A DNA stretch of 64,000 nt from Alphaproteobacteria bacterium (GTDB lineage Bacteria > Pseudomonadota > Alphaproteobacteria > MPNO01 > UBA830): contig JAJEBT010000113.1 in the NCBI GenBank assembly GCA_022822405.1, positions 21,099 through 85,098 of the forward strand, read 5' to 3'. The translations under genes and the position numbers were made by a program. This document shows positions 13,369-22,758 of this stretch, piece after piece (position 1 is the first letter of the stretch; every line of letters begins with the position of its first letter). Under the pieces are notes generated by a model, which was given only the letters and a program-made list of their open reading frames with translations, was not told the origin of the DNA and did no database searches.

Positions 13369-14157
13369 TTGACACTGCTCCAGCTTGCCATTCTCGCCGC
13401 GATCCAAGGCGTAACCGAATTCCTGCCGGTCAGCTCCTCCGGCCATCTCGTCCTGGTTCCGACCCTGGCCGGCTGGCCCGACCAGGGCCTGCTGATCGAC
13501 GTCGCCGTCCATGTCGGAACGCTGCTGGCGGTGGTCGTGTATCTGTGGCCGCATCTCCGGCGCATGCTGCAGGTGTCCCCGGCCAGCGGATCCGGCAGCG
13601 ACCGGCGGCTTCTCGGCCAGACCGCGCTTGCCACCGTTCCCGTCCTGGTTGCCGGCGGGCTGGTGTTCCTTTACGCAGGTTCGCTTCTTCGCAGCGCCGA
13701 GGTGGTGGGCTGGACGACGCTCATATTCGGGATACTGCTCTATCTTGCCGACCGTTTCGCCGGCACGAGCCGCCAACTCTCCGACATGACCTGGGGCAGG
13801 GCGTTGCTGATTGGCCTCGCTCAGGTCCTCGCCCTCGTACCCGGTTCCAGCCGCGCCGGCGTGACGATCACGGCAGGACGCCTTCTCGGCTTCGACCGCG
13901 CTGACGCTGCCCGGTTCTCCATGCTGCTCGCCATTCCCGCGATAATCGCGGCCGGCGGCGCAGCCGGCTGGAAGTTGTGGAACCTGGGCACGCTTCAACT
14001 CGTCGAGGAAGCTCTCGTCGCCGCAGTCATCGCCTTCTGTACCGCGATCGTTGCGATCCGGCTCATGATGAACTGGATCCGCCGCTCAAGCTTCACGCCG
14101 TTCGTCATCTACCGGCTGGCGCTCGGAGGTGCCGTTCTCGCCTGGGTCTATCTCTGA
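13369..14157 (+). CDS. uppP: Undecaprenyl-diphosphatase
   Basis: 262 residues, all-membrane BacA/UppP family, which recycles the lipid carrier of peptidoglycan synthesis and can give bacitracin resistance. Catalytic motifs are E17-F-L-P-V-S-S-S-G-H26 and the downstream PGSSRAGVTI loop; several hydrophobic helices fill the rest. The frame is closed upstream by a stop at 13333 and contains no ATG before the domain, so TTG at 13369 is taken as the start. It converges on the next gene with a 13-bp gap. Confidence 0.93.
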   Translation: MTLLQLAILAAIQGVTEFLPVSSSGHLVLVPTLAGWPDQGLLIDVAVHVGTLLAVVVYLWPHLRRMLQVSPASGSGSDRRLLGQTALATVPVLVAGGLVFLYAGSLLRSAEVVGWTTLIFGILLYLADRFAGTSRQLSDMTWGRALLIGLAQVLALVPGSSRAGVTITAGRLLGFDRADAARFSMLLAIPAIIAAGGAAGWKLWNLGTLQLVEEALVAAVIAFCTAIVAIRLMMNWIRRSSFTPFVIYRLALGGAVLAWVYL

Positions 14158-14170
14158 TTGGTGCTCGCGA

Positions 14171-15100
14171 TCAGCGGTGCCAGACGCCGCGCCGGTAGCG
14201 CCTGAGATACGTCTGCAGGATCGCGCCAACCGCGGTCGGGTCGATTCCGAGATCGTCGAGCCCCGGATGCTCGCCGGTAACGACACTGTCGCAACGCAAC
14301 AGCCGCACCTGGTCGCGGGTAAGCGGAGGAAAGGGGAGCTGTTCGAGCACCAGCCCGACGCAGGCCGCCAGCGGGAAGGGAAGCGGAACCAGGAGCCGCC
14401 GCCGGTCGATTTCCGCCAGCATCATTTCCATCAATTCCCGGAATTCGAGAATCTGGGGCCCGCCGAGCTCCCATGTCTGCCCCTCGCGCACGCGGTCTCC
14501 GGCGATCGCCGCAATCGCGCGCGCGACATCGGCGACATAGACCGGCTGGAACCTGGTGCGGCCGCCGCCAATCAGCGGCAACGCCGGAGCCAGCCGCGCC
14601 ATCACCGCAAACTTGTTGAAGAAATCGTCCTCGGGGCCAAAGACGATGCTGGGACGCACGACGGATGCCGCGGGGAAGGCCTCGCGGACAAGCGTCTCGG
14701 CGCGTCCCTTCGTCGCGGCATAGACGGCGGCGGCAGCCGGATCGGCGCCGATCGCCGAGACGTGCACCAGCGTCGCGGCGCCAGCGTCGCGGCTCGCCGC
14801 GGCAACCCGCCGCGCGCCCTCGACATGGACGGCGGCGAAGCTCTGCCTGCCACGCTCGGCGAGCAGGCCGACCAGATTGACGACGGTGTCGGCATCCTGC
14901 ACCGCGGCCGCAACCGAGGCGTCATCGCGGATGTTGGCCTGCACGGGGGTGACCTGACCGACATCGCCCAGCGGCCTCAGGAAGCCGGCGCGTTCCGGCC
15001 GGCGCACGGCGGCACGGACCCGTGCGCCTGTCCGGGCAAACTCGGCAACGACGTAGCGGCCGATAAAGCCCGAGGCACCGAATACGGTCACGATGCTCAT
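14171..15100 (-). CDS. Complex I NDUFA9-like NAD(P)-binding protein
   Basis: 309 residues, atypical short-chain dehydrogenase. The N-terminal FGASGFIGRYV binds NAD(P); internal markers include LVHVSAIGAD and VRPSIVFGPEDDFFNKFA, which match the 39-kDa accessory subunit NDUFA9 of respiratory complex I and its alphaproteobacterial relatives. A role in complex I assembly or stability, or as a sugar-nucleotide epimerase relative, is possible. No nuo genes are adjacent. Confidence 0.85.
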   Translation of the reverse strand: MSIVTVFGASGFIGRYVVAEFARTGARVRAAVRRPERAGFLRPLGDVGQVTPVQANIRDDASVAAAVQDADTVVNLVGLLAERGRQSFAAVHVEGARRVAAASRDAGAATLVHVSAIGADPAAAAVYAATKGRAETLVREAFPAASVVRPSIVFGPEDDFFNKFAVMARLAPALPLIGGGRTRFQPVYVADVARAIAAIAGDRVREGQTWELGGPQILEFRELMEMMLAEIDRRRLLVPLPFPLAACVGLVLEQLPFPPLTRDQVRLLRCDSVVTGEHPGLDDLGIDPTAVGAILQTYLRRYRRGVWHR

Positions 15101-15195
15101 CGGTCAACAATCTCCCAAGTTTCCGCCCGCGCTAATAGTCGGTCGGGTATTCGGCGTCAACTTGCACAGGCCGCGCCCGCGGCGGCTCGAAGCGC

Positions 15196-17013
15196 TCACT
15201 TGCGGGCCGCCTTCCCGCCCTGGTGCCACCAGCTCGTGATGTCCGGCCCGTATGCGGGATGCCCGGGTATTCCGAACCGGTCCCAGTAGGCGAGGCGGGT
15301 CATGCGGATATGCCATTGCGGAATCACGTAGTGGTTCCACAGCAGAACCCGGTCGAGGGCGCGCGTCGCCGTGACCACGCCGGCCCGAGTCGGCGCCGCG
15401 ATGATCTTCTCGATCAGATCGTCCACCGCGGGATTGCGGATGCCGCCATGGTTCCGGCTGCCCTGGCGGCCGGCAGCGGCCGAACTCCAGTAGTCGCGCT
15501 GCTCGTTGCCCGGAGATTCGGACTGGCCCGCGCCGCCGACGATCATGTCGAAGTCGAACGCGTTGAGACGGTTGATGTATTGCGACTGGTCGACCGTGCG
15601 CACGGAGGCGTCGATACCGAGACGCTTGAGGTTGCGGGCAAACGGCGTGACGATCCGCTCGAAGGCAGGCGAAACGAGCAGAATCTCGAACGATACCGGT
15701 TTCGACGTCACCGGAGAGATGAGGCGGTTCTCGCTGATCCGGTAGCCGTTCTCCTTGAGCAACCTGAGCGCCCCGCCAAGATTCCTGCGGACATTCCCCG
15801 AACCATCCGTGGAAGGCGGTTCGTAAACCTTCGAGAAGACCTCGTCCGGTATTCGACCTCGCCAGGGCTCGAGCAGCGCAAGCTCCTCCGGCGACGGCGG
15901 CATCCGCGCCGCCAGTTCCGAATTCGAGAAGAAGCTCTTGGTCCGGGCATACTGCCCGTAGAAGAGGTTCCTGTTCGACCACTCGAAATCGAATGCAAAG
16001 GCCATCGCCTCGCGCAGGACAGGATCGGTGAACTGCGGGCGGCGCAGGTTGAAGACGAACGCCTGCATGCCCGTCGGCCTGCGGTGCGGCACCTGTTCGA
16101 GCTTCACCCTGCCGTCGCGGCGCGCCGGAAAATCGTAGGCCGTCGCCCAGATCAGCGAGTTGTTCTCGATGCGGTAGTCATACCTGTCGGCCTTGAACGC
16201 TTCCTGCGCCACGGTCTGGTCGCGGTAATAGTCGATGCGGATGCGGTCGAAATTGTAACGGCCGCGATTGATCGGAAGGGCTGCGCCCCACCAGTCCGGC
16301 ACCCGTTCGAGCTCGACGAAGCGGCCGGTCTCGAAGGCCGCGATCCTGTAGGGTCCGCTGCCGAGCAGAGGATCCAGCGTGGTCCGGTCGAGGGGACGTT
16401 CGGCCCACCATTTCCGGGACAGCACCGGCAGCTGGCCAGTAATCTGCGGGAGCTCGCGATTGGGCGGACCGCTCAACTCGAACTTCACCTTGCGCTCGCC
16501 GACCTTCACCGCCCGTGCAATGTTCTTGTAATAGAACCGGAAATGCGGCCTGCCCTTCTCCTTGAGCGCGTTCAGCGACCAGATCACGTCATCCACGGTT
16601 ATCGGCGTGCCGTCATGGAAGCGGGCCTCCGGCCGCAGGGTGTAGACGACCCAGGACAGATCGCCGGGCACCTCGACGCTCTCGGCAATCGCGCCGTATT
16701 CCGCTGAAACCTCGTCGGGTGCTGATGTGAGAAGGGTCTCGTAGACGAAGCCGAGCCCAGCTGCCGGCGTGCCCCTGACGCTGAACGGGTTGAAGGAATC
16801 GAAGGTTCCGATGGCGTGCTGACGCAACACGCCGCCCCTGGGCGCGTCCGGGTTGACGTAGTCGAGATGCCTGAAATCCGACGGATATTTGAGCTTGCCG
16901 ACCAGCGTGAGGCCGTGAGTGACCATGGCGCCGCCGTCTGCCGCCGGCACTCCAGACGGCGCGAGCGCCGATAGTGCGACAAGGATCGCGGCGGCCGTAG
17001 CGGACAGCTTCAT
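15196..17013 (-). CDS. ABC transporter substrate-binding protein, family 5 (YejA-like)
   Basis: 605 residues. An N-terminal signal peptide (MKLSATAAAILVALSALAPS, with likely cleavage after PAADG) precedes a large extracytoplasmic solute-binding family 5 domain with YVNPDAPRGG, LRPEARFHDGTPITVDDV and LLGSGPYRIAAFE. The FNPFSVRG start and length fit YejA, the oligopeptide/microcin C binding protein. The permease and ATPase genes (yejB, yejE, yejF) are not adjacent, so it is an orphan binding protein here. Periplasmic. Confidence 0.92.
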   Translation of the reverse strand: MKLSATAAAILVALSALAPSGVPAADGGAMVTHGLTLVGKLKYPSDFRHLDYVNPDAPRGGVLRQHAIGTFDSFNPFSVRGTPAAGLGFVYETLLTSAPDEVSAEYGAIAESVEVPGDLSWVVYTLRPEARFHDGTPITVDDVIWSLNALKEKGRPHFRFYYKNIARAVKVGERKVKFELSGPPNRELPQITGQLPVLSRKWWAERPLDRTTLDPLLGSGPYRIAAFETGRFVELERVPDWWGAALPINRGRYNFDRIRIDYYRDQTVAQEAFKADRYDYRIENNSLIWATAYDFPARRDGRVKLEQVPHRRPTGMQAFVFNLRRPQFTDPVLREAMAFAFDFEWSNRNLFYGQYARTKSFFSNSELAARMPPSPEELALLEPWRGRIPDEVFSKVYEPPSTDGSGNVRRNLGGALRLLKENGYRISENRLISPVTSKPVSFEILLVSPAFERIVTPFARNLKRLGIDASVRTVDQSQYINRLNAFDFDMIVGGAGQSESPGNEQRDYWSSAAAGRQGSRNHGGIRNPAVDDLIEKIIAAPTRAGVVTATRALDRVLLWNHYVIPQWHIRMTRLAYWDRFGIPGHPAYGPDITSWWHQGGKAARK

Positions 17014-17151
17014 GCCTGTCTCTCCCTGCTGCGAAAGGTTGGCCCGACGGCAGCGAATATACCGGCGCGGCGGCCGTCTTCATAACCGGGCTGCCGCCCG
17101 GGGCCGCCGCCGCCCGGACGCACCCCCGCCGCAGCGCGCCGGATATGGATC

Positions 17152-17526
17152 TCAGGGCTGGTCCGAGACATGGGCCGCCACGATTCGCCATCCGTCCGGG
17201 GTGCGGACCCAGCTCTGGCTCTGGCGGCTGACAGCGGCAGTGCCGGGTCGTGTCGATTCGGTGTTGGCGACGGCGAAGTCGCGGCCGAAGGTTACAATGC
17301 TCGTGTTTCTCAACGTGCGCGTCCACGGGCCGATGCCGCGGCCGCGGCGGAAGGCGGACAACGCCGCATGGCCGACGAGCGTGCCGTTGGGGCCGTAGCG
17401 CAGGGTCCGGGAATCGTTCCAGAAGAGTTCGTCGATCCCGTCGACATCGTCCGCAAGGAGCGCCTTCTCGTAGGCCATGAAGGCTTCCGTGACCTCGGCC
17501 ACGATCTCGGGAATGTTGACCTCCAT
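17152..17526 (-). CDS. AtzH-like (DUF3225) SnoaL-fold protein
   Basis: 124 residues, NTF2/SnoaL-like fold. WNDSRTLRYGPNGTLVGH, then FRRGRGIGPWTR and SQSWVRTPDGWRIVAAHVS, are hallmarks of the DUF3225 group that includes AtzH (helper of biuret/cyanurate amide hydrolysis) and HpxZ. These are often beside amidases; none is seen here. It lies 29 bp downstream of hisN on the same strand, so cotranscription is likely. Precise role unknown. Confidence 0.75.
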   Translation of the reverse strand: MEVNIPEIVAEVTEAFMAYEKALLADDVDGIDELFWNDSRTLRYGPNGTLVGHAALSAFRRGRGIGPWTRTLRNTSIVTFGRDFAVANTESTRPGTAAVSRQSQSWVRTPDGWRIVAAHVSDQP

Positions 17527-17555
17527 GCTTCCGTCTCCCTTCCGCGGCCCGGCCC

Positions 17556-18335
17556 TCAGCCCGCGAGCGCCGCCAGGACCTCCCGGTGCAGGCGGGCGTC
17601 GCCGGCGGCGGCGATGTCGCCGGAGGAGTCCGCGTCGAGCGGCCTGCCGGACCAGTCGGTGATTGTCCCGCCCGCCTCCTCGACGATCGGCGCGAGCGCG
17701 CAGAAATCATGGAGTTTCAGGCCGGACTCGATGACGACATCGATCCGTCCCATCGCGAGAAGGCCGTAATTGTAGCAGTCGCCGCCGAACACGGCGTGCC
17801 TGGCCGCGTTCTCGACATGCTCGAAGCGCAACACCCCGCCGGGCGTGAACAGGCGCGGCGATGTCGTGGCGACCACGGCTTCGGCAAGCCTCGGACAACT
17901 GCGGACCGCCACCGGCTCGCCGTTGAACGCGGTGCCGCCGCCGCGGCATGCGATCCACCGTTCGCCGGAAACCGGCTGGTCGATCATGCCGAGAACCGGA
18001 ACGCCTCCCCGCATGGCGGCGACCAGCGTTCCGAAGATCGGACGTCCGGCGAGAAACGATTTGGTGCCATCGATGGGATCTATGACCCAGACGAACTCGG
18101 CGTCGGTGCGCTCGCCGCCGAACTCCTCCCCGACGATGCCGTCCCCGGGACGCTTCCGCGCGAGAAGCTCGCGGATGGCCTGTTCCGCTTCCCTGTCGGC
18201 GACCGTCACGGGCGACGCGTCCTCCTTGTCGTCCACCCCTATCGGCGCCCGGAAATACCGGCGGATGACGCGGCCGCTCGCATCGGCCAGCGCATGCGCG
18301 ATCGCGGCGAACTCGGGAGGGCAGGTGGCGGACAT
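17556..18335 (-). CDS. hisN: Histidinol-phosphatase, inositol-monophosphatase type
   Basis: 259 residues of the Mg-dependent IMPase superfamily. Metal ligands are E70-E71 in VGEEFGGE and D86-P-I-D89-G-T in the signature DPIDGTKSF; C-terminal GLKLHDFCALAPIVEEAGG is the second metal motif. The pattern best fits HisN, the histidinol-phosphate phosphatase of alphaproteobacteria and actinobacteria. Inositol-1-phosphatase or CysQ are alternatives. Cytoplasmic. Confidence 0.8.
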   Translation of the reverse strand: MSATCPPEFAAIAHALADASGRVIRRYFRAPIGVDDKEDASPVTVADREAEQAIRELLARKRPGDGIVGEEFGGERTDAEFVWVIDPIDGTKSFLAGRPIFGTLVAAMRGGVPVLGMIDQPVSGERWIACRGGGTAFNGEPVAVRSCPRLAEAVVATTSPRLFTPGGVLRFEHVENAARHAVFGGDCYNYGLLAMGRIDVVIESGLKLHDFCALAPIVEEAGGTITDWSGRPLDADSSGDIAAAGDARLHREVLAALAG

Positions 18336-18395
18336 CGGGCTGTCTGGCGATCTGCGGCGGCGCGGCCCCCGGGACCGCGCCCCCGAAAGCAGCCG

Positions 18396-18791
18396 CTAGC
18401 GTCGCGTCGTCGCGGCGATCATCTCGACCTCGACGAGGAACTTCGGATCGGCCAGGCCCGCAACCACGAGGAGTGTCGATGTCGGACGATTCTCGCCGAG
18501 ATATTCGGCGCGCAGCGCGGAATAGGCAGGGATGTTGGCGGGGTCGGTGAGGAAGTGGGTGATCTTGACGACGTCGCTGATCCTGAGGCGGTTGTGCTCG
18601 AGCACGGCGATACAGTTCGCCCATGCATTGCGTGCCTGGCCCTCGAAGTCGTCGGGCAGGTTGCCTTCGAAATCGATGCCGACCTGGCCGGCAACGAATG
18701 TCAGCTTGGCGTTCTCCGGGACCTCGACGCCGTGCGCGTAGAGACCGAGGGGCGGTTGCATGATTTCGGGATAAAAGGCGCGATTCTCCAT
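18396..18791 (-). CDS. RidA family protein (YjgF/YER057c/UK114)
   Basis: 131 residues. Typical elements are FVAGQVGID, QARNAWANCIAVLE and the active-site region RPTSTLLVVAGL, whose R102 corresponds to the carboxylate-binding arginine of active RidA. RidA trimers hydrolyse reactive enamine/imine intermediates; some paralogues have other deaminase roles. It stands between hisN and the M32 peptidase on the same strand. Confidence 0.88.
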   Translation of the reverse strand: MENRAFYPEIMQPPLGLYAHGVEVPENAKLTFVAGQVGIDFEGNLPDDFEGQARNAWANCIAVLEHNRLRISDVVKITHFLTDPANIPAYSALRAEYLGENRPTSTLLVVAGLADPKFLVEVEMIAATTRR

Positions 18792-18862
18792 GATGACCTC
18801 CTGTTGCGACGAGCGGGCGTCATTCTTCTATCCGAGCGGCAACGGCCTCACAACCCGGCGCG

Positions 18863-20347
18863 TCAGCCGTACCGCGCCTCGAGGTGGGCCTTGAACGCCG
18901 CGGTCCCCAGCGGCGCCCCGGTCGCGGCGGCCACCAGCTCGTCCGTCGTCGCGGACGACGCGCGCCCGTGCACATGCTCGCGGAGCCACGCCAGCAGCCC
19001 CGCGAATTCCCCCTTCGATATCGCGGCCATGAGATCCGGGACTTGCGCCTTGGCCGCGGCGAAGAGCTGGGCGGCGGCAAGCGCGCCGAGGGTGTATGTC
19101 GGAAAATATCCCCACGCTCCGTCGTACCAGTGGATGTCCTGGAGGCAGCCGAGCCGGTCGTCGGGGGGCCGGACACCGAGAAGTTCGAACAGCCCGTCGC
19201 TCCACGCTCCGGGAATATCGGCCACCGACATGCCGCCCTCGATCAGGGCGCGCTCGATCCGGTAGCGGAGGATGACATGGGCCGGATACGTCACCTCGTC
19301 GGCATCGACGCGGATCAGGCCCGGGGCGACGCGGGTATGCAGGAGATGGAGATTGCCCGCCTCCCAGGCCGGGCCGTCGCCGTCGAAGGCGGCGGCGATC
19401 AGCGGCGCCGCGAACTCGAAGAACTCCCGGCTGCGGCCGACCTGCATCTCGACCAGCAGCGACTGGCTTTCATGCAGCGTCATCCCGCGCGCCTCGCCCA
19501 CCGGCTGGTAGCGCCAGTCCCGCGGCAGGCCCATCTCGTAGAGCGCGTGGCCGGTCTCGTGGACAACCCCCATGATGGACTGCGAGAAATCGTCGTCGGC
19601 ATAGCGGGTAGTGACGCGCACGTCGCCGGAGGCGCCGCCGCAGAACGGATGAAGGCTGACGTCGAGACGACCGCGGTCGAAATCGAATCCGAGGGCCTCC
19701 ATGAGCCGCCGCGCCAGCACCTGCTGCCGTTCGACAGCAAATGCCGCGCATGGCAGCGGCAGCGGCCTGCGATCCTCCTGCACCGACAGCGCGCGATCCA
19801 GGAAACCGGGCAGGAACGCGGCGAGATCGGCAAACAGGCGGTCGATCATGTCCGTCCGCGCCCCCGGCTCGTAGGCGTCGAGCAGGGCCTCGTAGGGCGA
19901 ACATCCGAGCGCCAGCGCCCTGGCCTCCGCCTGCTTCCGGGTGAGATCCAGCACCTCTTCCAGGCGCGGCCGGACCGCCGCGAAATCGCTCGCCGGACGC
20001 GCGTGGCGCCATGCCATCTCGCAGGCGAGGCGTGCCCGGGTGGCGGCCTCGACGAGATCGGAATCGACGGCGACGGCGTGAATCCAGCGCCGCCGCATCT
20101 CGCCGAGATTGGCGCGCTGCCACGGATCCGCACCGCCGGTGCCGTCCGCCCGGTCGAGAAGTTCACCGAGCGCCGGATCGCTCTCCATCCGGTGGGTGAC
20201 CTGTTTCAGCGCCGCAAGCTGCTCGGCGCGGCCGTCCGCGCCGCCCGGGGGCATCATGACGGCCATGTCCCAGTGGAGCATGCCGGCCGCCTCGCGGAGC
20301 GCGCCGATCTGCCGGTAGCGGGCCTCGAGTTCGCGATAGGGGTCCAT
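18863..20347 (-). CDS. M32 family metallocarboxypeptidase
   Basis: 494 residues, full family length (Taq carboxypeptidase type). Zinc motif H263-E-T-G-H267 within GVVHETGHALYEMG; further family motifs are HPFCGGASGDVRVTTRY and MTLHESQSLLVEMQVGRS, which supplies the third zinc ligand. It removes C-terminal residues from peptides in the cytoplasm. ATG at 20347 is set by the domain start, 8 bp after the SURF1 stop, so the two are cotranscribed. Confidence 0.95.
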   Translation of the reverse strand: MDPYRELEARYRQIGALREAAGMLHWDMAVMMPPGGADGRAEQLAALKQVTHRMESDPALGELLDRADGTGGADPWQRANLGEMRRRWIHAVAVDSDLVEAATRARLACEMAWRHARPASDFAAVRPRLEEVLDLTRKQAEARALALGCSPYEALLDAYEPGARTDMIDRLFADLAAFLPGFLDRALSVQEDRRPLPLPCAAFAVERQQVLARRLMEALGFDFDRGRLDVSLHPFCGGASGDVRVTTRYADDDFSQSIMGVVHETGHALYEMGLPRDWRYQPVGEARGMTLHESQSLLVEMQVGRSREFFEFAAPLIAAAFDGDGPAWEAGNLHLLHTRVAPGLIRVDADEVTYPAHVILRYRIERALIEGGMSVADIPGAWSDGLFELLGVRPPDDRLGCLQDIHWYDGAWGYFPTYTLGALAAAQLFAAAKAQVPDLMAAISKGEFAGLLAWLREHVHGRASSATTDELVAAATGAPLGTAAFKAHLEARYG

Positions 20348-20355
20348 GGCCCCTC

Positions 20356-21072
20356 CTATCTCCGGCGCAGGTGATAAAGCACGAAAATGACGACGAGCAC
20401 CGCCGCCAGCGCAAACCAGGTCAGGGCGTATTCGAGATGCCGGTTGGATATCGTCCCGCGCGCGTCCTGCGGCTCCGGAAACCCCGTCCGGCCCGACGCC
20501 GGCAGCAGACGCACATGATACGGCCGCGCACGTTCCAGGCCGGCATGGGCGGACATCTGGGGCACGTCGACGAAGAACCACTGGCCGCCGGCGGGGTCGT
20601 TGTCCGGCAGCCACGAATTCAGGCGGCCGCCGGCGCGCAGCACGCCGACCAGCCCGTCACTGCCGTCCACCGGACGGACGGCAGGCCGGCGGCCAGCCCA
20701 CTCGAGCGGGACCCAGCCGCGGTCCACGAGGACCGAAGTGCCGTCGCCGAGCAGCATCGGCGTCACGAGCCCGTAGCCCGCCCGTCCGCGGCGCAGTCGG
20801 TTGACGACCAGCATTTCCCGGTCGTGAAGATAGCGGCCGGAGAGCCGCACCCGCCGATGCTCAAGCCCCTTCCAGTCCGCTTCCCGGATGTCTTCGATGG
20901 CAAGCGCCGGTGCCGCGGCCTGCGCCGCGCGCTCAGCGATCAGGCCCTCCTTCCACTCGAGGCGCTGCAGCTGCCAGACACCGAGGCCGATCAGCAAGGC
21001 AAGCGCCGGCACCGCGCACAGGGTCAGGCGGAGATCGAGGCGGAAGCGGCGCACCGGCGCCTCAGCAGCCAT
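20356..21072 (-). CDS. SURF1 family cytochrome oxidase assembly protein
   Basis: 238 residues. Two membrane segments, about residues 14-34 and 216-234, flank a periplasmic domain with GVWQLQRLEWKEGL, RVRLSGRYLHDREMLV, VLVDRGWVPLEW and the C-terminal NRHLEYALTWFALA. SURF1 proteins help insert heme a into the aa3-type oxidase. It overlaps the DUF983 gene by 11 bp. A heme A synthase gene lies about 10 kb away. Confidence 0.94.
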   Translation of the reverse strand: MAAEAPVRRFRLDLRLTLCAVPALALLIGLGVWQLQRLEWKEGLIAERAAQAAAPALAIEDIREADWKGLEHRRVRLSGRYLHDREMLVVNRLRRGRAGYGLVTPMLLGDGTSVLVDRGWVPLEWAGRRPAVRPVDGSDGLVGVLRAGGRLNSWLPDNDPAGGQWFFVDVPQMSAHAGLERARPYHVRLLPASGRTGFPEPQDARGTISNRHLEYALTWFALAAVLVVIFVLYHLRRR

Positions 21073-21439
21073 CGCCGTACTCGTGGCGCAGGTTCCTGTA
21101 ATGGAGGGCGATCAGGACCCCCTTGAACAGGCGCAGCAGCACGATCGAAAGCCCCGAGATCAGGGGAATCCATACCGCCGCGTGGATCCACATCGGCGGC
21201 GCGAAGGCGACCTCAAGCGCGATCGCCAGGCCAACGACGACGGCGCCCAAGAACAGGATCACGAAGACGGCCGGCCCGTCGCCGGAATCGTGATTGGACA
21301 GATCGAGTCCGCAGACGTCGCAGCGCGCCCGGACATCGAGAACCTTTTCAAGGAGCCGGCCCTTTCCGCAGCGCGGGCATCTGGCAGCCAGCCCCGTCGC
21401 GAGCGGTGACAGGGCCGGCCAGGAATGGTTGTCCGTCAT
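21062..21439 (-). CDS. DUF983 membrane protein
   Basis: 125 residues. An N-terminal zinc-ribbon-like pair (CPRCGKGRL and CDVCGLDL) precedes two hydrophobic segments (AVFVILFLGAVVVGLAIALEV and AVWIPLISGLSIVLLRLF). DUF983 proteins sit in cytochrome oxidase clusters of alphaproteobacteria, commonly just before surf1 as here, and may aid oxidase assembly. ATG at 21439 is chosen because the domain starts there. Confidence 0.88.
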   Translation of the reverse strand: MTDNHSWPALSPLATGLAARCPRCGKGRLLEKVLDVRARCDVCGLDLSNHDSGDGPAVFVILFLGAVVVGLAIALEVAFAPPMWIHAAVWIPLISGLSIVLLRLFKGVLIALHYRNLRHEYGDGC

Positions 21440-21483
21440 GACGGGGCCGGACGGTTGCCCGTTGCCGACATGTCCGGGTTCCG

Positions 21484-22680
21484 CTATTCCGCCGCCTGGG
21501 TGGCGACCTCGGCGTATCCGGGTTCCCATTGCCCTTCGCCGTGAAGCGCCATCGCCCCCGGCATGACCTCGCGGGCAAACAGCTCCATGGACCGCACCGT
21601 CAGTTCGCGCGGCAGCGAAGCGATCTGGAACATGCCGAGGAAATAGCCGAGGCCGACCCGTGCATGGCATTCTGCAAGTTTCTGCCCGACCGAATCCGGA
21701 TCGCCGACGATGATCACGTCGCGCTCCATCAGCGATTCGATGGAATGGGTCGAGACGAGGCTCGACTTGGTCTTCAGGATGCGCTTGTACGAAGCGACCG
21801 ACATGTAGCCCGGGGGCAGCAGCATTTCGGGGGTGTAGCGCAGGAGCTTGTTGAAGAACATCTCGACATGGGGCCGAGCCTCGTTGATCGCCGCCTCGCG
21901 GGTTTCCGCAACATAGACGGGTGCTGCCCATCCGAGCTGGCCGGAAGTTGCCGCATAGCCATTGTCATGGGCGATCTGCCGGTAGGCATCGTGGAATCTG
22001 ACCACGTTCTGGAACGGCGAGTAGGTCTGGAGATAGGTGTATTTGCGGTCCGGGTGGGCGGCCCACTCTATGGTCTCGCGCGAACCCTGGCTCGGCACCC
22101 AGATCGGCGGATGCGGCTGCTGGTATGGCCGCGGCCAGGTGTTCACGTACTCGAAATGATAATGCTTGCCCTCGAACGCGAACGGTCCCTCCTCGGTCCA
22201 GGCGCGGATGACGAGGTCGTGCGCCTCGTGGAAGCGCTCGTGGCTGAGGGCGGGATTGGAGCCGAGGGAATAGTATTCGCAGCCGAGCCCGCGCACCATG
22301 CCGCTGATCAGGCGGCCACCGGTGATGCAGTCGATCATCGCGTGCTCTTCGGCCAGCGTCTGGGGATGGTCGCGGATGCCGAAGGCGTTGCCGAGTATGG
22401 CAATCCGGACGCGTTCGGTGCGGCGTGCGAGCGCCGCGGCCATGACCACGGGCGAGGGCATGAGGCCGTAGGCGTTCTGGTGGTGTTCGTTCACGCAGAC
22501 GCCGTCGAATCCCAACTCCTCCGCATACTCGATCTCGTCGAGATAGCGGTTGTAGAGCTCGTGGCCCTTCCGAGGATCGAATTTCGAATTCGGATAGATC
22601 ACCCAGCAGGACGGGTATTCCCGGTCGTACTCCGGGTCGAGATACCCGTAGGGCATCAGGTGGAACAGGTAGACCTTCAT
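21484..22680 (-). CDS. LLM class flavin-dependent oxidoreductase
   Basis: 398 residues of the luciferase-like fold. Signature segments are HLMPYGYLDPEYD, FDGVCVNEHHQNAYGLMPSP, RIAILGNAFGIRDHP, GGRLISGMVRGLG and PHPPIWVPSQGSRETIEWA. The next gene upstream is a close paralogue with the same signatures, pointing to tandem duplication. Needs reduced flavin from a separate reductase; substrate unknown. The 78-bp gap suggests cotranscription with the paralogue. Confidence 0.88.
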   Translation of the reverse strand: MKVYLFHLMPYGYLDPEYDREYPSCWVIYPNSKFDPRKGHELYNRYLDEIEYAEELGFDGVCVNEHHQNAYGLMPSPVVMAAALARRTERVRIAILGNAFGIRDHPQTLAEEHAMIDCITGGRLISGMVRGLGCEYYSLGSNPALSHERFHEAHDLVIRAWTEEGPFAFEGKHYHFEYVNTWPRPYQQPHPPIWVPSQGSRETIEWAAHPDRKYTYLQTYSPFQNVVRFHDAYRQIAHDNGYAATSGQLGWAAPVYVAETREAAINEARPHVEMFFNKLLRYTPEMLLPPGYMSVASYKRILKTKSSLVSTHSIESLMERDVIIVGDPDSVGQKLAECHARVGLGYFLGMFQIASLPRELTVRSMELFAREVMPGAMALHGEGQWEPGYAEVATQAAE

Positions 22681-22758
22681 CCGCTACGCACCTCCTCGCG
22701 CCTTCCTGGGCGGCAGCCGCAGGTTCCGGGAGTCGCCCCGCCCGGCCCGGGAAGCCGG